DNA of 64,000 nt, from NCBI RefSeq assembly GCF_043290135.1, contig NC_134704.1, positions 25,662,501 to 25,726,500 of the forward strand. The letters run 5' to 3'. The first letter of the stretch is position 1; every line of letters begins with the position of its first letter. This DNA comes from Rhipicephalus microplus (Eukaryota; Arthropoda; Arachnida; Ixodida; Ixodidae). Positions 1 to 12,849 of the stretch are shown here, piece by piece. The notes under the pieces are model-generated. The model saw only the letters and a list, made by a program, of their open reading frames with translations, ran no database searches and had not been told where the DNA came from. Position numbers and translations under genes: made by a program.

Positions 1-68
1 TCAGATGTCTGTGAAATGCCTTTTTTTTTCTAGCCATATTAGCTGACGCCTTCTGTGTTGCCTTTCAG

Positions 69-210
69 AGCTGTTTCTACGTGAATGGAGCTGTGAACTC
101 ACGACACACTGTGATGAGCTCAAAACTTGTTACAGCTTGTTTCTCGACAGTTTCAAACAGCAGTTTGTCGTCCCCTGCTGTGTCCAGCTGGCACACGCTT
201 GTTGGCACTA
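69..210 (+). CDS. Possible terminal exon, unidentified protein (low confidence)
   Basis: A pyrimidine-rich stretch followed by TTTCAG ends at about position 68, which looks like a splice acceptor. Behind it one frame stays open for about 45 codons to a TAA at 208-210. The peptide is rich in Cys, Leu and Phe, and an AATTAAA lies just after the stop. A second frame is also open for 56 codons, so the frame is not settled. No family is recognised. It could be a 3' exon of a gene starting before the window, an alternative exon of the gene ending at 3496, or chance. Confidence 0.22.
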
Positions 211-3200
211 AATTAAAATTTTGTTTGAGCACAACGTGACTTCGTCATTCCAAGCTGTTTTCAATATCTGTGCTTTTATACACACTTGTGAAAATTTTTT
301 AAAGAGTCAGTTTCATTAATATGTTTCCTTATAATGCATAGTGCTCGCGTGTACAAAATGTGCTTATGCAGGTGTCTTAACTGTCAATGAATATTTGCAG
401 GGTGTGGAATGGAATCTCACATATTTACAGATAGTGGCATACAATCATGTTTTTATACTTAGCAGAGCGGGGAATGACAATGGCCCGAGCTAGAAAGTGT
501 TTTGTAAATGTTGTCGGGAAAGCATGATTACTTCGTTGGCCTGTTTCACTGTTAACTGTACTGGTGCAGAACTTCAACATTGCACATTGCACTACTGCGC
601 TGATTTGCCTCGAAGCAGCCCACCAGTTTGCTAGTGCCAAAACAAGCAAGGCAGCAAAGAGCAGTCTTTTTCCGTGGCAAGTCAGAGTATCAAGGAAGCG
701 CATGCAAGGAAGGCAGTGTCAAGGTACCTGAAATGTTCATGAACAAATTGGGAATGATAAATGGCTAACGTTTTTTTTTCTTTTCCCTGATAGAGCCATC
801 CCATGAAACATGTCGCATGCTTAAAGGGATAACCACAGTAAATATTACATTTCACCACTAAGCAAGAGAGGGGCAGCTACAATTTTATGCTGCATAACAA
901 TGGCAGCACAATGCAAGCACACTTAACTTCATGCCTTGTATGCACATTAGTGGATATAGGGTAGGAAGAATTGACTTTGAATTCTCTACTATAGCATCCC
1001 TTGTTGCCCACTGTGCAGCCAAATACATTGTGTGGCCTTCGCTGTGTACCGAGAATTTGAGGTGGATTCTTGGGATGCGTATTTGTTATGCATGTTCATG
1101 TGGCAGATGGCTCTGCGCAATAGTGAAGGCTGGCTTGCAAGAAAGTGCTTTAGGCACCCAGTTATGTGCTTGATACATTTATTGGTTACCTTATTTAATC
1201 ACAAAAGGAGACCAGTTTTGGCAAGGAATCCAGTGACAGCGGGATTGATTTCCAAGTTCCAGTGGTTTGTTCGCCTGAATTGTGATCACGGAGTATACGT
1301 TATGCTATCCTGTGGAGATGTGGCATTCATTAGGGAGGTTTCTATGAGCTTTCCACGTCCCGCTCTGCATAAATGTATGTTCTAGTAGGTACTTGTCAAA
1401 TCTCTATCTGCACTTTCGAAAGTACGTATGGGCCACCAACATAACTGACCAGGGCTGTTTTTATGTGATGCTGTGGGTGCCTGTTACATTCGCACTGCTT
1501 TGATGTTCTAGAGAGAGAAAGAAAAAGTCAATTTTCATTTTCCAGAACAATGAGGTGCTATTGAGGCTCTGCAGATTTGGTCTTAGTTCCAGTTGTATGC
1601 AGTGTGCCTTGTGTATTTTTGATAAGGAGTGTACAGTGATTGTACCAGAATAATGTTGTCTATGTGTGGCTTTTGACAGACAGAGCTGCTTAATAGCTAG
1701 CTTTCCAGTTTTGACGACATTGTGTTAGCTGTGCTTAAGAGTGTAGTTGCATACATTATTACAAAGTTGGCATCATCTACATGAATTCAGTTCAGGACGT
1801 GGTGTGTTCATATGCACAGATTCAAGCTTTCATGACATACCTAAAGCACAGGTATAACCTCCTTTGTTTTTTTTTTCCCTACGAAATTTTTCATTGCCTT
1901 TGATGCTGCTTATGTCATTCGCTATTGCTGTCAAGCGAGCGAGGAAAAAACATTTTGCTGTTGGAATGTACGCAGAGCTGTGCGATTTCTTTATCTGCAT
2001 GCAGTGGACATTGAATTCGTGAATGTCTTTGTACAAGTATTTTAACACAAATTCTCTACACTTGGATAGGTGCAGTCAATAACAGAGATGTCACTTTAGA
2101 ATGTAAAGCTCAATCATTTTAAGCTTGACAAATCTGAGCGTTGAACTGTTTGTTTCAGTGTTAAAACAAGTTTTGGGTACTGTCTTGCTGACCACTTATC
2201 ATATTTATTTTCTTTATATTTATTCAAAAAATGATGAAAGGCATGTAAGAGGTATTGTAAAGAAGGCAGGAGGATTGTTTTAGTAAAGAAAAGTTATATT
2301 TGCGTGCAGGTTGTGTTATCATAATGGTATTGAGTGCAAACATTAGGCAATAAACTCTCAATACCGTTATGAATCACATGTTTCAACTTGCCTAGCAAGC
2401 ACCGTTGTTGTGTTGTCTATCGCAATGTCAGCTTTTTTAGCATCAATGCTGTGAAATGAAAGAGTAGCTTTGCTTTTTTTTGATAGTGTGTCATGGAACA
2501 TAGACTTGCAATATTGTGTGCACCTCTGAAATTCCTGTTTTTCCAGTCATTCATTAATTAGTGACATTATTCACTGCGGAAGTGGCGTTCTTTCACCGAG
2601 TTTTTTTTTTACTGGCCTCCCATACCTATTAGTCGTTGCTTATGATGTGCAATATAACTTCGTTCGGAACTGGTTTACTTACAAGTAACTAAGCTTCTGC
2701 AGCATCACTTTATTGCAGAAACACACAGTTACACTCATCTTATTGCTTAATACCTCATTCCATAAATAGTACTGGGGCCAGTATTTCTTTTTTTTTTCTG
2801 ATACCAAAAGGAAGAATCATATTCTTTCGTGCCAACATTTGTTTCCTGAAGCATTAAGCTTTCACAGTACTTGCTGTAGCGGGCAAAACAGTAGTTTTTG
2901 GTATGCTAGGTTACAATGACACTGAATGCGGTTATTAACAAAGTATTTCATTGTGGAAAGCTTGTAGGTCATCCTAGAGAATAGTAATGCATTTAATATT
3001 TTGCAATTGAAATTACAGCACAGAATTGCCTGGAAGTATTCCGGTTTGCAAACAATTTCAGTTATGCAGTTTGCAAACAAGTTCAGATCTAGTGCTGTTT
3101 TTCATTAGGCACTTCTGTTTTTTCTTATGGCGTGTGAAATTTTCATACGCTTAATGGTATGATTATAGTAGCTCGGTGCAGCTGATGTGGCTGTGGCATA

Positions 3201-3412
3201 CACGACAGTGGCAGTGGATCAAAAGAGCAGGCTTAAACCTTGCAAGCTAAGGCATTATAAATTTTAAAAATCTCTAAAAACCCCTATTTCATGGGCATCA
3301 GGTGTGTTGAAATAGGGTTGAAGTTTTAATTTTAACACTTGCCTTCATTCAAACTGCTTTTGTATGAGGTTCAAAAGTCGGTGCGCAGTTCAGATTTTTA
3401 TTTTCTAACAAG
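211..3412. other. AT-rich intron or intergenic DNA, no gene seen
   Basis: AT-rich sequence with many short T runs and no convincing coding frame. Open frames here are short, lack splice context and have no recognisable motif. If the exon at 3413 belongs to a gene that begins before the window, this is its last intron. Confidence 0.5.
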
Positions 3413-3496
3413 GTGACCCGGAAAGGCAAGCATGTCATTAAAGTGCACAGCAAGAAGCAATTTGAAGGAATCGCCAACACCCGCCCGGTTGGATGA
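3413..3496 (+). CDS. Last exon of an unidentified plus-strand gene
   Basis: A T-rich tract ending TTTTCTAACAAG forms a good splice acceptor at 3411-3412. The next 27 codons are open and end in TGA at 3494-3496. The peptide is basic and polar (VTRKGKHVIKVHSK at the start, ending NTRPVG) and reads like protein, with no low-complexity bias. A canonical AATAAA lies 138 bases after the stop, which fits a short 3' UTR. The upstream exons are not identified in this window, so the protein cannot be named. The phase at the acceptor is taken as 0 because that frame is open; another phase would change the peptide. Confidence 0.45.
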   Translation: MTRKGKHVIKVHSKKQFEGIANTRPVG

Positions 3497-3633
3497 AATT
3501 ATTGCGTAATCAAAGTACATAGATGCAGCCAATATTTAGAAACTGTTCCAGGCATGGCTTTTTGTTGTGTTCCTTCAAGGTGCACAGCAATGCAAGTCCA
3601 CTTTACATGAAATTGTCAGTTACGAGCTAAAGA

Positions 3634-3639
3634 AATAAA
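3634..3639 (+). terminator. Poly(A) signal AATAAA
   Basis: AATAAA in GAAATAAAATTGCC, followed 20-30 bases later by a T/G-rich stretch. It would end the transcript whose last coding exon is 3413-3496. Confidence 0.45.
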
Positions 3640-3659
3640 ATTGCCTTCCTTTGTGCCTC

Positions 3660-4670
3660 TGCAAAAAAAATACAATTGTTGTTTACCAATGCACTGTAAA
3701 TCCAAGAACTATGTAATGAGCGTTTAAGAACCACTTTCCTGCAGAGCATTGTTGCTTTTCTGCGAGAACCTTCTCCAAAGTGGCTAGTTGTAGTGTAGCA
3801 AGTGCACGGTCATTTGCCTGCAAACTATTCCAGGCTGTACTATAAGTAATGTCCCCATAACATTACAAAAGCATAAAATGTCACCATTATTTCAGCAGGG
3901 CATATTCAGTTCATACACCATGCATGTACATAAGTTTACAGTGCAAATTTTGTTTGCAATATGCCGTATAGTCCAGTGTGAGACTGCATGCAAGGCTGCA
4001 CCGCAAACAATTTAAGCACATCAATATGTACAATTAGCTGTGTCTGTAGATGCTGGAACTGTTTTAGAAGGTTAGCTTTTACAGATGCACAGATGGGGCA
4101 ACCCTGTCAATCATCTACTTTATAAACTACTCACTGCTCTCATGTCTGTAAGTTGCATTCCATATTAGACCGTACACTACAACTATTTTGTTAACCACTG
4201 CCAAAACATTTTTGGCACAGAGAGCTCTCGTATCTGATGTGTATGTCTAGTCTCAAGCTGTGCATTTATTTTACCATGGCAGTTATTGCAGCATTCTCAG
4301 TTAAAATTTCCGAATGCCATGTGGAATTTTCATTGCATGCGAAATGCATTACTTTACATGGAAATAAAAGGCATCGTAAACTGTGTCTTCTTGTATTCAG
4401 CACCACTGTGGCATTGCAAACTTGTTGATGCCTTGGCATAACGAAGGCCTTGAATACATTTGTGCCGAACACCTTTGTGAACATGCTGAACAAAATACCC
4501 GATCTCTAGCTATTACCTGAACAGCATATTAGTAAATGCTTATACTTTGTTACAACCAAAGAAAAAATTTAAAAAATTCCAGGGTTCCTTATGCACTTAC
4601 ATAAGAGGACTGAGAGGCGATAGCCATCATTTTATTCCCTCTCGATGTCACCATAGTTTCATATAAATAC
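3660..4670. other. Intergenic, nothing recognised
   Basis: AT-rich DNA between a plus-strand poly(A) site and the foldback element at 4671. Only short frames without splice context or motif are seen. Confidence 0.4.
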
Positions 4671-5061
4671 ACTAGAGGGAACTCCGGCATTCGGGTCTAT
4701 TGGAGCTGCAATGCGCGGCGCTTCAGCGAGCATGGGAATGATGGGTAGTACATAGACGTGTCTCATTTTCCTACTTCTGGTTCCGTATGGGTTCGCATGG
4801 CTTGAAGTTGTTTCTCACGAAACAAAAATCGGCGAATGTTCAGCAGTTGCGCTTCACCACCTTAATCTTTTATACCATTTCGAATCTAGTCAGAAAGTTC
4901 AAGAGGGTTTGTTTTTTCCTTCAAAACAAAACCTAAACGCAGCAATAAACAAAGCCACAAGTGCGATTCGAGGCCTGCAAGTGCGAAGACTAGACAAATT
5001 CGTGTACTTCCCATCATTCCCATGGTTGCTGAACGATTGCAGCACCAGAGTCCCCTCTAGT
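4671..5061. mobile_element. Foldback MITE with imperfect terminal inverted repeats
   Basis: The ends are inverted copies: ACTAGAGGG at 4671 pairs with CCCTCTAGT ending at 5061. The arms go on to a strongly matching inner block, CATGGGAATGATGGG at 4731-4745 against CCCATCATTCCCATG at 5010-5024. The left arm has an extra stretch of about 20 bases between the two blocks. The element is about 390 bp with no coding capacity. A target-site duplication is not clear. It is typical of a non-autonomous DNA transposon of foldback type. Confidence 0.65.
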
Positions 5062-7515
5062 TAATTTTAGGAAACTCTATGGATGTAATGTTCCTGTTTC
5101 ACCACCTTTCGAAAGTTTGCTCTACCTAACCATGGTTTTCTGTTGCCTCCGAGATTGGAGGCACCTCACCTAGTTTTGCACTACCTCCATGATATCAGCC
5201 AAAATATTTTAGTTGTGAACAAGGAGCATTTATTTTATGTCGAGCCTAGTATTTACAGTGGCGGAGCTAAAGTACTTGTGCTTTGAACTAAAACCAGCTG
5301 GTGCGACACTCACATGAGGCAAAGGTCGTGCGCACCGCAGTTTAGCGAGTGGAACTTATTGCTTTGTAGCCAACTATAGGCACCTGGCAATGCAGTTTAC
5401 GAGATCTGATGGTAGCGCCAGAACACACAGCATAGCGAGTAGGCGCAGCAAAACTGAGCTTTCACGTGCATATAATTTTCTTGTTTAGTTGTGATCAAGG
5501 CGGTCGTGGCTGATTATGTAAGCTCCCAGGAAGCGTTCTTTGAAAACGTGCCAAAAAGGGCACTGACACTTTAGCATGTCACTGTGTTCAGCGAGCGTTC
5601 CATTTTCTTAGTATCCCTGGCGGTCGGTACCAACAATACTAAGGCGGCCCAAAGAGCTTCGTCGCGCCCTCTGGTCCACTGTCGGGTGCCTATAGCTAAG
5701 TACTAGCAAAAAAAAAATATAATTTCACAGCAACAGCTGGAGCACATTTTCGCGCAGCTGTGTCCAGTGCTGTTGAAAAACCTTGTGCACAGCACTCGTC
5801 AAGTTCTTTGTGTAGAGGTCTAGTGTATGAAATAGTTGCTATTACTAAGAAGTAATAATGTAATGTGACGAGGGTCGATGTGTATAAGGGTCTCTAATTG
5901 GGGGGGTAACGGTACAATAAAGAGTGATGGTTTATGCGAATGCTGCTAGATGCAGTGAACGACTGTTTCTGTTCGGAAGCAGCTTTTTGCTCTCGTTTAT
6001 ATCAACAGTTGTTCAAAAGTGAAGAAACTTTTAATTGTACACGGCAACTTACATACTTTCACCACCACCACCACCGTGAGGAAAGCAAATAAACAAAAAA
6101 AAACAAGTGGTAGCTTCAAAATCAAGCTGTGTGCGCTTGTGCACATAACACGTCGTAAAAATCTAGACAAGCAGATCAACTGCGGCATACAATAGTGCAT
6201 TTTGCGGATCAACAATCCCTCTCGATGCAATGCAACATGATCACCTTATTTGGGCAACACAAACTTTGTAAAGTGCAACGTAGAGATATCGAGGCACCTG
6301 GTCAATACACAAAATGTATGCATTGCAAGACATAACTATGGCAATGTCTTAGCTATGGGCACTTAGCGAGAGCCTGTGAAAGTGAATTCACATAACACAA
6401 ACATTAGAAAACCACTAGGTCTGCCCGACACAAGAAGGTTATACGAGAACACACATAACCACCAGTAAAAGACATACAAACAATTGATTTTGATTAGGCC
6501 TATTGTGCAACTACATTCAAAACGAGATAGCAAATAAAATATTTTTTCCAGATAGGTTCTTTAACAAGGTACCTTTTGATAGTTCAAATGCGACTGATAA
6601 CAAGCAGGGACGTCCAGAAGCAAAAACAATAAATAATCGCACTCATCACCAGAAAAAAAACACCGACACTCGCAGCTTCACTTCTTGGTCTGTGAAAGGG
6701 GGTTTCATGAGCTGTACATTTACCTGCATATGATACACCAGAACGTGCGCAGTCAGTGAAATGTGGTTAGTCTACAAGCTTTGACAATGCAGGCAAATTA
6801 AATGCCTTTGCTTGTTCTTTTGCTTTATATGAGCAAATTATGGTCACTCATGGCCGACCAAAAATGCATACCATGTGACAAGCTGGCAGCTTAGACGTAT
6901 ACTTTCACTAGCACAGTTGACTGCAGCGTATCGACAGTTGTACCATCTGTACAATATTTTCTTGAACAGTAACTGGCATCTGCTGCTGGTCTTCACGATT
7001 TTCACTGTCTGAGCAATAAAATTTGTTCATTTGTCATCAACATTGTTCAACCATGCTATCATGCAGCAGTTGCACTAAAAGAATAATTCAGCACAGTCTG
7101 TAACAATTAACAGTAAACAGAAATATTTCATTTCAATGCAGTAACTTTTTTACCGCATTAATTTTTTGGGGGATTTTAAATTCAACATTACACACCTGAA
7201 AACTCTTAATCATGCTTACATGCACAAAGTTGATCAGTCTCCTCTGATCACTCATTGCAAGTTAGAACTAAGAACACTCATTCTTGGGTTAGTGGACAGG
7301 CAACACAACCTATGCAAGCAATCTCGCAAGCTAAGCATTTTTTTTTTAAGAAAACGGTAGCTTTTGGCTGTGAATGCTGACGAACCACAATGCGTAGTAG
7401 ACACGATGGCAAAACATTCGTTCAGGCAGTGGTAGTTGTGCAGGCTTTGGGTGCACACGAACGGTCATGCTGTAAAAAAAAAACATAGAATGTCAATGTC
7501 TCAACAGCAAACCAC
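5062..7515. other. Intergenic DNA between convergent transcripts, no gene seen
   Basis: AT-rich DNA with a CACCAC run near 6062 and an AATAAA on plus near 5920. No frame with convincing coding character or splice borders was found. It separates the plus-strand gene ending near 3.65 kb from the minus-strand SH3BGR-like gene whose poly(A) signal is at 7516. Confidence 0.4.
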
Positions 7516-7521
7516 TTTATT
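7516..7521 (-). terminator. Probable poly(A) signal of the SH3BGR-like gene
   Basis: AATAAA on the minus strand, about 830 bases downstream of the stop codon at 8348. It implies a 3' UTR of ordinary length. No nearer minus-strand AATAAA was noticed. Confidence 0.4.
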
Positions 7522-8347
7522 AAGCTGCAACATTATTCAGTCCTAGAAAACAGCTCTTTTTACAGCAGTTGTGGCACAGAGTGTGCCTAAAATGGTATAT
7601 ACAAATACACAAGCATAAAAACTTGAGCACATAATCAGTAACATCACTTACAAGTATTAAGGCAACTGTGTTCCATGAAGTAGCTTTATTCGCTGCTTCT
7701 GCCATATGGCAAAGTTTATCATATAGTAGGAAGGCTGGCTTAGTTGTCAAAGTTTGTCATCTGAAGTCAATTAATGTGGTAGCAAAGCTGGCTTGGTTGG
7801 TCTCTTTGGACTTGGAAGTACTCCTTGTTGTTGAGCGCCAAAGTGTACTCCTATTTAACATTTCCCTGTCTTTTGTTGTCAACCCCTGAGGATATCATCA
7901 CTTGAAGTTTACAGCTGCAGAAGGTACACAATAGATAAAAGCTTTCAAACACTGCAACAACGCAGGTTTTTTGTCCTGTACAGCAGCAAGAAAGTACTTA
8001 TGCTCAAACCAAAATGAATTTCAAAGCTACAAATTACACAGTAAGCCAAATCTAGACTATTAAGTAATTTATCACATGCTACAAGTTCACTACAACTTAA
8101 CAGTATGTAGTGGCCAGGCCAACAACTCTGTGTAATGCATCGTGCAGCCCGTCCAATGCAGAATCAATTCCTAACTGCTGATGGCAGTGTTGTTACCAGT
8201 GCACACATTATCATTGTATTCACACTCAAACAAAACATACATGCGACCTCTGCCATTCTTCCACACAGAACACAATTGAAAACTGTGTTAAAATGCACAC
8301 AAGGCCAGCACATTCTTATCTTTTTCTTTCTAAATGGTGCAATGGAA

Positions 8348-11300
8348 TCACTCTTCTTTCTCCTCTTCATCTGCAATATCTTCTTTATCGCCACTGTGCT
8401 CTTCTGTTATTTCTTCATCTGCTTTCATTTCATCATCATCGGCCTTCTCTTCACGTTCATCATTTGGAGCACTTTCGGTCTCTTCTTGTTCACTTTTGCT
8501 CTCAGCTTCCTCACCTCCAGTAATACCTTCATCTTTCTGCTCCTCAGCACCTCCCTGTTCGTCCTCTTCCACATTTTCAGCGGGTTCATCCACTTTGTCC
8601 TTTTTTTCGGCGTTTCCTTCCTCTGTACCTCCTCCTGGTTTCTGTTCCTTGCTGTCATCGCCAACATCCATGTTTTCACCGCTATCCCCAGTACCGCTTT
8701 CCTGAGCGCCCTCTTCACTAGCACCATTTACCATGCCGGATTCAGTCTCTCCCTCACCTTTGTCACTAGGCATCGCAATAGGCTCCACCCCTTCAGGAAC
8801 GATACTCTGAGGAGAAGAACAAAACAAGCTTGCAAAGTACAACCAACAGTTATGAAAGATAAGATGGTTAGCCGACTCTCTTATTGTCGTTTTCACTGCA
8901 CAATTCTGGCAAAATGTAGTTAGTACCTATGTCACATTGTGCAGTTCGTTTTCCCTGTAAAAAATATATATGCAGTGCACAAGAAGAAAAGAAAAGACAG
9001 GAAAAAAACGAAAACAGTCATAGATAGCACTGAATGTCAATACTATCTTTGGTGGCATGCTAGCCCCCTTTCCCCCCACTTCACCTCCGCTTAAGTTATG
9101 AGGAGGGGGGGTTGTTCTTCAAGAAATAATAAAAATAGCTGTTTTTTTCCAAATAGCCAAGGGCTCTGGCAAGTGCAACTGCATGAACAATTGACATAAA
9201 ATTTCTTGCAAGTGTTTAATGGACTCCACGCTTCCAAGAAGAATGATGAAAAATAGCATAGGAAATGCCGGCCTACTACCCTAAAATTTTTATTGTTAAT
9301 GCCGTAGTCGGTATCAAGCAAGTGTGCTTGCAGCACTCACCCAATGAGTGTTTAGAAAAGGCTCTCAAAGGTTGCTTTTCTAGCTTTCACTGTGCTGTGC
9401 TTTCTGCGCAGGCCTGGCGTTTTCTCACTTTCGTTAATGCTAGTGATCAAAAATAGTTGTCTGCAATTGTAAGGTGCTTATCTCAAAATTCTATTTATGA
9501 ATAGCGTGAAATAGTAAACCATATTATCGGAAGTGTAGAGGAGAAAAATAATGTGAAATGGGAAACAACTTTCTTAAACTTTTCAACTCTAAGTTAGTAG
9601 AACATATGGTATATTAAATACCATCAACTCGTTAACACCTATTGACATCTTGAGTACAGGGATGCCCATAGAAGCTTCCGAAAATGTTTTTTGCAGCCTG
9701 ATGAATGCCATTTAACCATAACAAACCCTCGCACATTCCTTTTTCCTTCCATTGAACAAATATCTTGGTCAAAAACCAGTTCTCACACTGCCAAGACTAA
9801 GGTATTCATCTGCCTTATGGCTGATAGGCTGCTTTGTTTGGAAGTCCGTGAGATTCTCAAAAACCTACACCACCAGCACAATTTAAAGGAATCCAGCTTC
9901 TTTTCTTTTATATTTCTTCAAGGTCCATGTTTCAAACCTATACACACCACAGGAAAAACAAGAGTGTTGAGAAGAAACATTTGTTTCCAGGCTAACATCT
10001 TTGTCTTGGAAGATAATGGAGATACCATTCACTGCTCTCTTTTCTAGTACTATGCTTCAGTAATTTTTTTATGTTCAGCTACAGTTCCTGTTTGTTCCAG
10101 ACCTTAGAGAGGCAACATTCCATAACATCTATTATGTTACTTATCTCAATTGCCAGTCCTTCACCTGATGTCATAACATTAGCTATATATTAGCACTCAC
10201 ACCTCAATATAATAAACACAGATATAACAGAGTAAATAAAATATAGTCTTGCAAAGGATACAGTGTTAGAAATAACCTTTATAACGAATTTTCTGATATA
10301 ACAAACTTAATCTTTTTGTAATATGTAACTTTGTTATAATGAGGTTTGAGTGTGCATATAACAGTAATATTAAGACTTACTGATCCGTTCAGGTTGTACT
10401 CTGCAGGGTCAAGCTTCAAAAAAAGGATCAGCCTGTCCTCTTCTGTGGCTTGATCAAAGTCTTCATAATCCTATAGAATAAAAAAGAAGCGCCATTAAAA
10501 TCATGCCCCTCTCTAGGAGCACTGTTACACATTTCGGGTCATCTAATTTTGCTGAACAAAATATGTCAAATGTTGAAGGAATGAAGCAAGCCATGTACTG
10601 ATTTCACCTCTGACTCACACCTATGCTAGAGAAGTTTTTGCATTTGAAAAACAGTCTTAAAAGCAGTGCAGCAAAGCTGAAATTTAGTCAAGAGGTTGAC
10701 AAAAGTTTGTCTGGTCAGGTAACATGATAACACAATTATCGCCTGGCAAGAGCAGTCTGAGACATTGTAAAAGCAGATGTTCAGGATGACACGTGTTCTA
10801 TCATTCGGATGTTACATGTAATAATTGCCTTACCCCGCAGTATTCCTTTTCGTTGAAGAAATGTGGAGGGAGTGTGCAAACACCATCAACCTTCTTGCAG
10901 TGCTCCTTCATAAAATCTCTGTCTTCTTCTTTGCCAGGTTCAGTGATATCGATACTCTCGAATGGCACTTTTATAGACTCCAAGATCATTAGGGCTCTTT
11001 GCTGATTCTTTTTAACCTGGAAGGAAAGCGGTCGGAATATTTAAGCATGAGCACACCGTAAAACATGCATGAGGTTGGAGCAATGGCCATATGCAATACC
11101 TGCATAAGCAGATGAATGAAAGGAGATGTTACATTATCTGGTTATGGTAAGTGCACTTTTAAGAATCGCAATAACAATTTTAGCCAGGTCTCAAGTATAT
11201 ATATTCTTAGAACCTGTTACTGGTACTATTTATAGTGTCTGTTATGGCACTGCTAATATAGCTTGCTGTTTGTAGCAATCTTGACGTTTGTTACAATCTT

Positions 11301-12305
11301 GAATACCTGTCATGTATGCAATCTTGGTTTCACAAGGATCAGTTGTTATAGTGACATTATCTGGTGCACTGATACTGTGCTTTTCTCTGCACCCAAACCC
11401 AAACTTCCAGCACTTCTTCCACAAGCCTTGACACAACAACGTTGTTTTTGCCATATGGCATCGCGGCGTCACAAACGAAGACGTACAGTGCGTCCATCTT
11501 AAACAAAAGCAGGTGGACGAATTGTACCACTTCGACGGTGATGATGACCATATACACACACTGCACGTGGTTGTTTAGCTTAAACGTCAGTACACGATTA
11601 ATCTTTACGGAGTAGTTGGTTTGTTTTTTTTTTTTTCCTCTCTGTGTTGTAAATAGCAGTGCGAGCATATCTGACAACAGATCGGGAAGCACGAATCGAA
11701 AACCAATATAGTTTCCAGAGCGCATCACCACACAGCAAGAATGCTTCGGTGCCACTGCCCACAAAGCAGTCTAAGAGCTCTTTTTCGCCAGCGAGAGAAA
11801 AAGAGAAAACAGACACACACACACAGAGAGAGAGAGGCGCATAGCTGGGCGTTTCAACACAGCGCTATATTTTAGCGGTTTTGTCGCACAGCGGAAGGAA
11901 AGCCGGCCGTGCGAAAGCCCGGGAGAGCTGCTGGCAGGAGCCCATGCGTGCGAGCCATGCGCAATGGGTGGGACCGCGCGGCCCAACCCCTCGAGCGGGG
12001 CTCGACATCCTCTAGGGCACTACCGGAGAACACGGTCCGGAAGAAACGCTCCCGGCGTAAACAGGATGCGCGGTCACGAACAACGTCTCTGCTTTGCACG
12101 GTCGTTCCGATTCCCAAATTCGGCGCCGCACTCGTTTTGCTACGCGACTCGAACTCTCGATTGCCGGTGCAAACCCCGCTGAATAAGGAGTGGGCCGGTC
12201 CGACTCCCTCCCTCGCAGCCACCACCACTGCAACGGCAACCGGCGAACGAAACGACCTACCTCCTTGCTGGCAGAGATGCCGGAGACGTACATTTTGATC
12301 ACCAT
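8348..12305 (-). CDS. Sh3beta: SH3BGR-family thioredoxin-fold protein with Glu-rich tail, four exons
   Basis: SH3-domain-binding glutamic-acid-rich (SH3BGR) proteins have a small thioredoxin fold lacking the redox CxxC and are thought to act as cytosolic adaptors. Exons on minus: 12305-12261 (MVIKMYVSGISASKE, the family N-terminus), 11016-10834, 10470-10381 and 8806-8348. All introns are phase 0 with GT/AG borders (donors GTAGGT, GTAAGG, GTAAGT), giving 258 residues. Exon 2 holds the family signatures DITEPGKE and LPPHFFNEKEYCG, the latter being the PxxP-like SH3-binding segment. Exon 3 ends the fold (LILFLKLDP). Residues from about 107 on form an acidic tail full of Glu and Asp, as in vertebrate SH3BGR; from memory the fly homologue is shorter. 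Exon 1 lies in GC-rich, CpG-containing DNA, probably the promoter. The start is the first ATG that gives the family N-terminus. Identity is firm; the tail exon is supported by phase and an acceptor, not homology. Confidence 0.88.
10192..10356. repeat. Short inverted repeat, MITE-like, in SH3BGR intron 3
   Basis: GCACTCACACCTCAATATAATAA at 10193 is an imperfect inverted copy of the sequence TTGTTATAATGAGGTTTGAGTGTGC ending near 10355, about 160 bp apart. The interior is AT-rich with several 'gatataaca' motifs. There is no coding capacity and no clear target duplication. Confidence 0.4.
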
Positions 12306-12309
12306 TCTG

Positions 12310-12800
12310 AACGATCCGCTGTGCACGGCACAGGCGACGGGGATTCCGACGACTTTCACACTGGGGTTAGCAACGCGATCTCACTCACGTCACAAGGGCA
12401 CGCGAGAGCACCCTTAAAAACGATGATCAGCCACCACTGCGTTCTCCACGTCGCACAGCTCGTCTCTGCTCGGGTAGGAATAGTTTCCAACGCACTCACT
12501 CCCGACGCAGGCGCCCGCCGACAAAACTGGACGATTCAAGAACGAGCATCACGAAGAAAAACAAGACGGCGTGGCGTCATTCGGTCACGTGGCGTGGTGG
12601 GCGGAAACCTTCGCCGCGACGCTCCCGTTTGGTTTTGGTTTCTGTTTCGCTCTTCGGTCCCAGCGAGTTCATGTGTATGCTTCTCCCTCTATTTTTTTTT
12701 TCTTTTCTTTTCTGCTCATCGGTGCAACCCTTGTTGTGTCTCGTACCAAACGCTGCGGCGGCACTACGCCGGCCACAAGGTCGATGGGCGAGGGCCGGCG
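12310..12800 (-). promoter_or_regulatory. GC-rich, CpG-containing region upstream of the SH3BGR-like gene
   Basis: The base composition changes sharply to GC- and CpG-rich from about 11.9 to 12.85 kb around coding exon 1. This is the likely promoter and 5' UTR region. No TATA box at a convincing place was noticed. Frames open here on plus are by-products of GC content. Confidence 0.4.
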
Positions 12801-12849
12801 TTAGTCATCATCGAGCGCCGCGTTCTGCCACGTCATTGTGCGCTTGGCG

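Noticed and set aside
5367..5697. Possible inverted repeat around CTATAGGCACC
   Set aside because: Only about 11 bases match well, and the rest of the arms do not align by eye.
8135..8923. 262-codon plus-strand frame, Phe/Leu/Ser-rich
   Set aside because: It is the antisense image of the Glu-rich SH3BGR tail exon (GAA/GAG codons read as TTC/CTC), with no homology.
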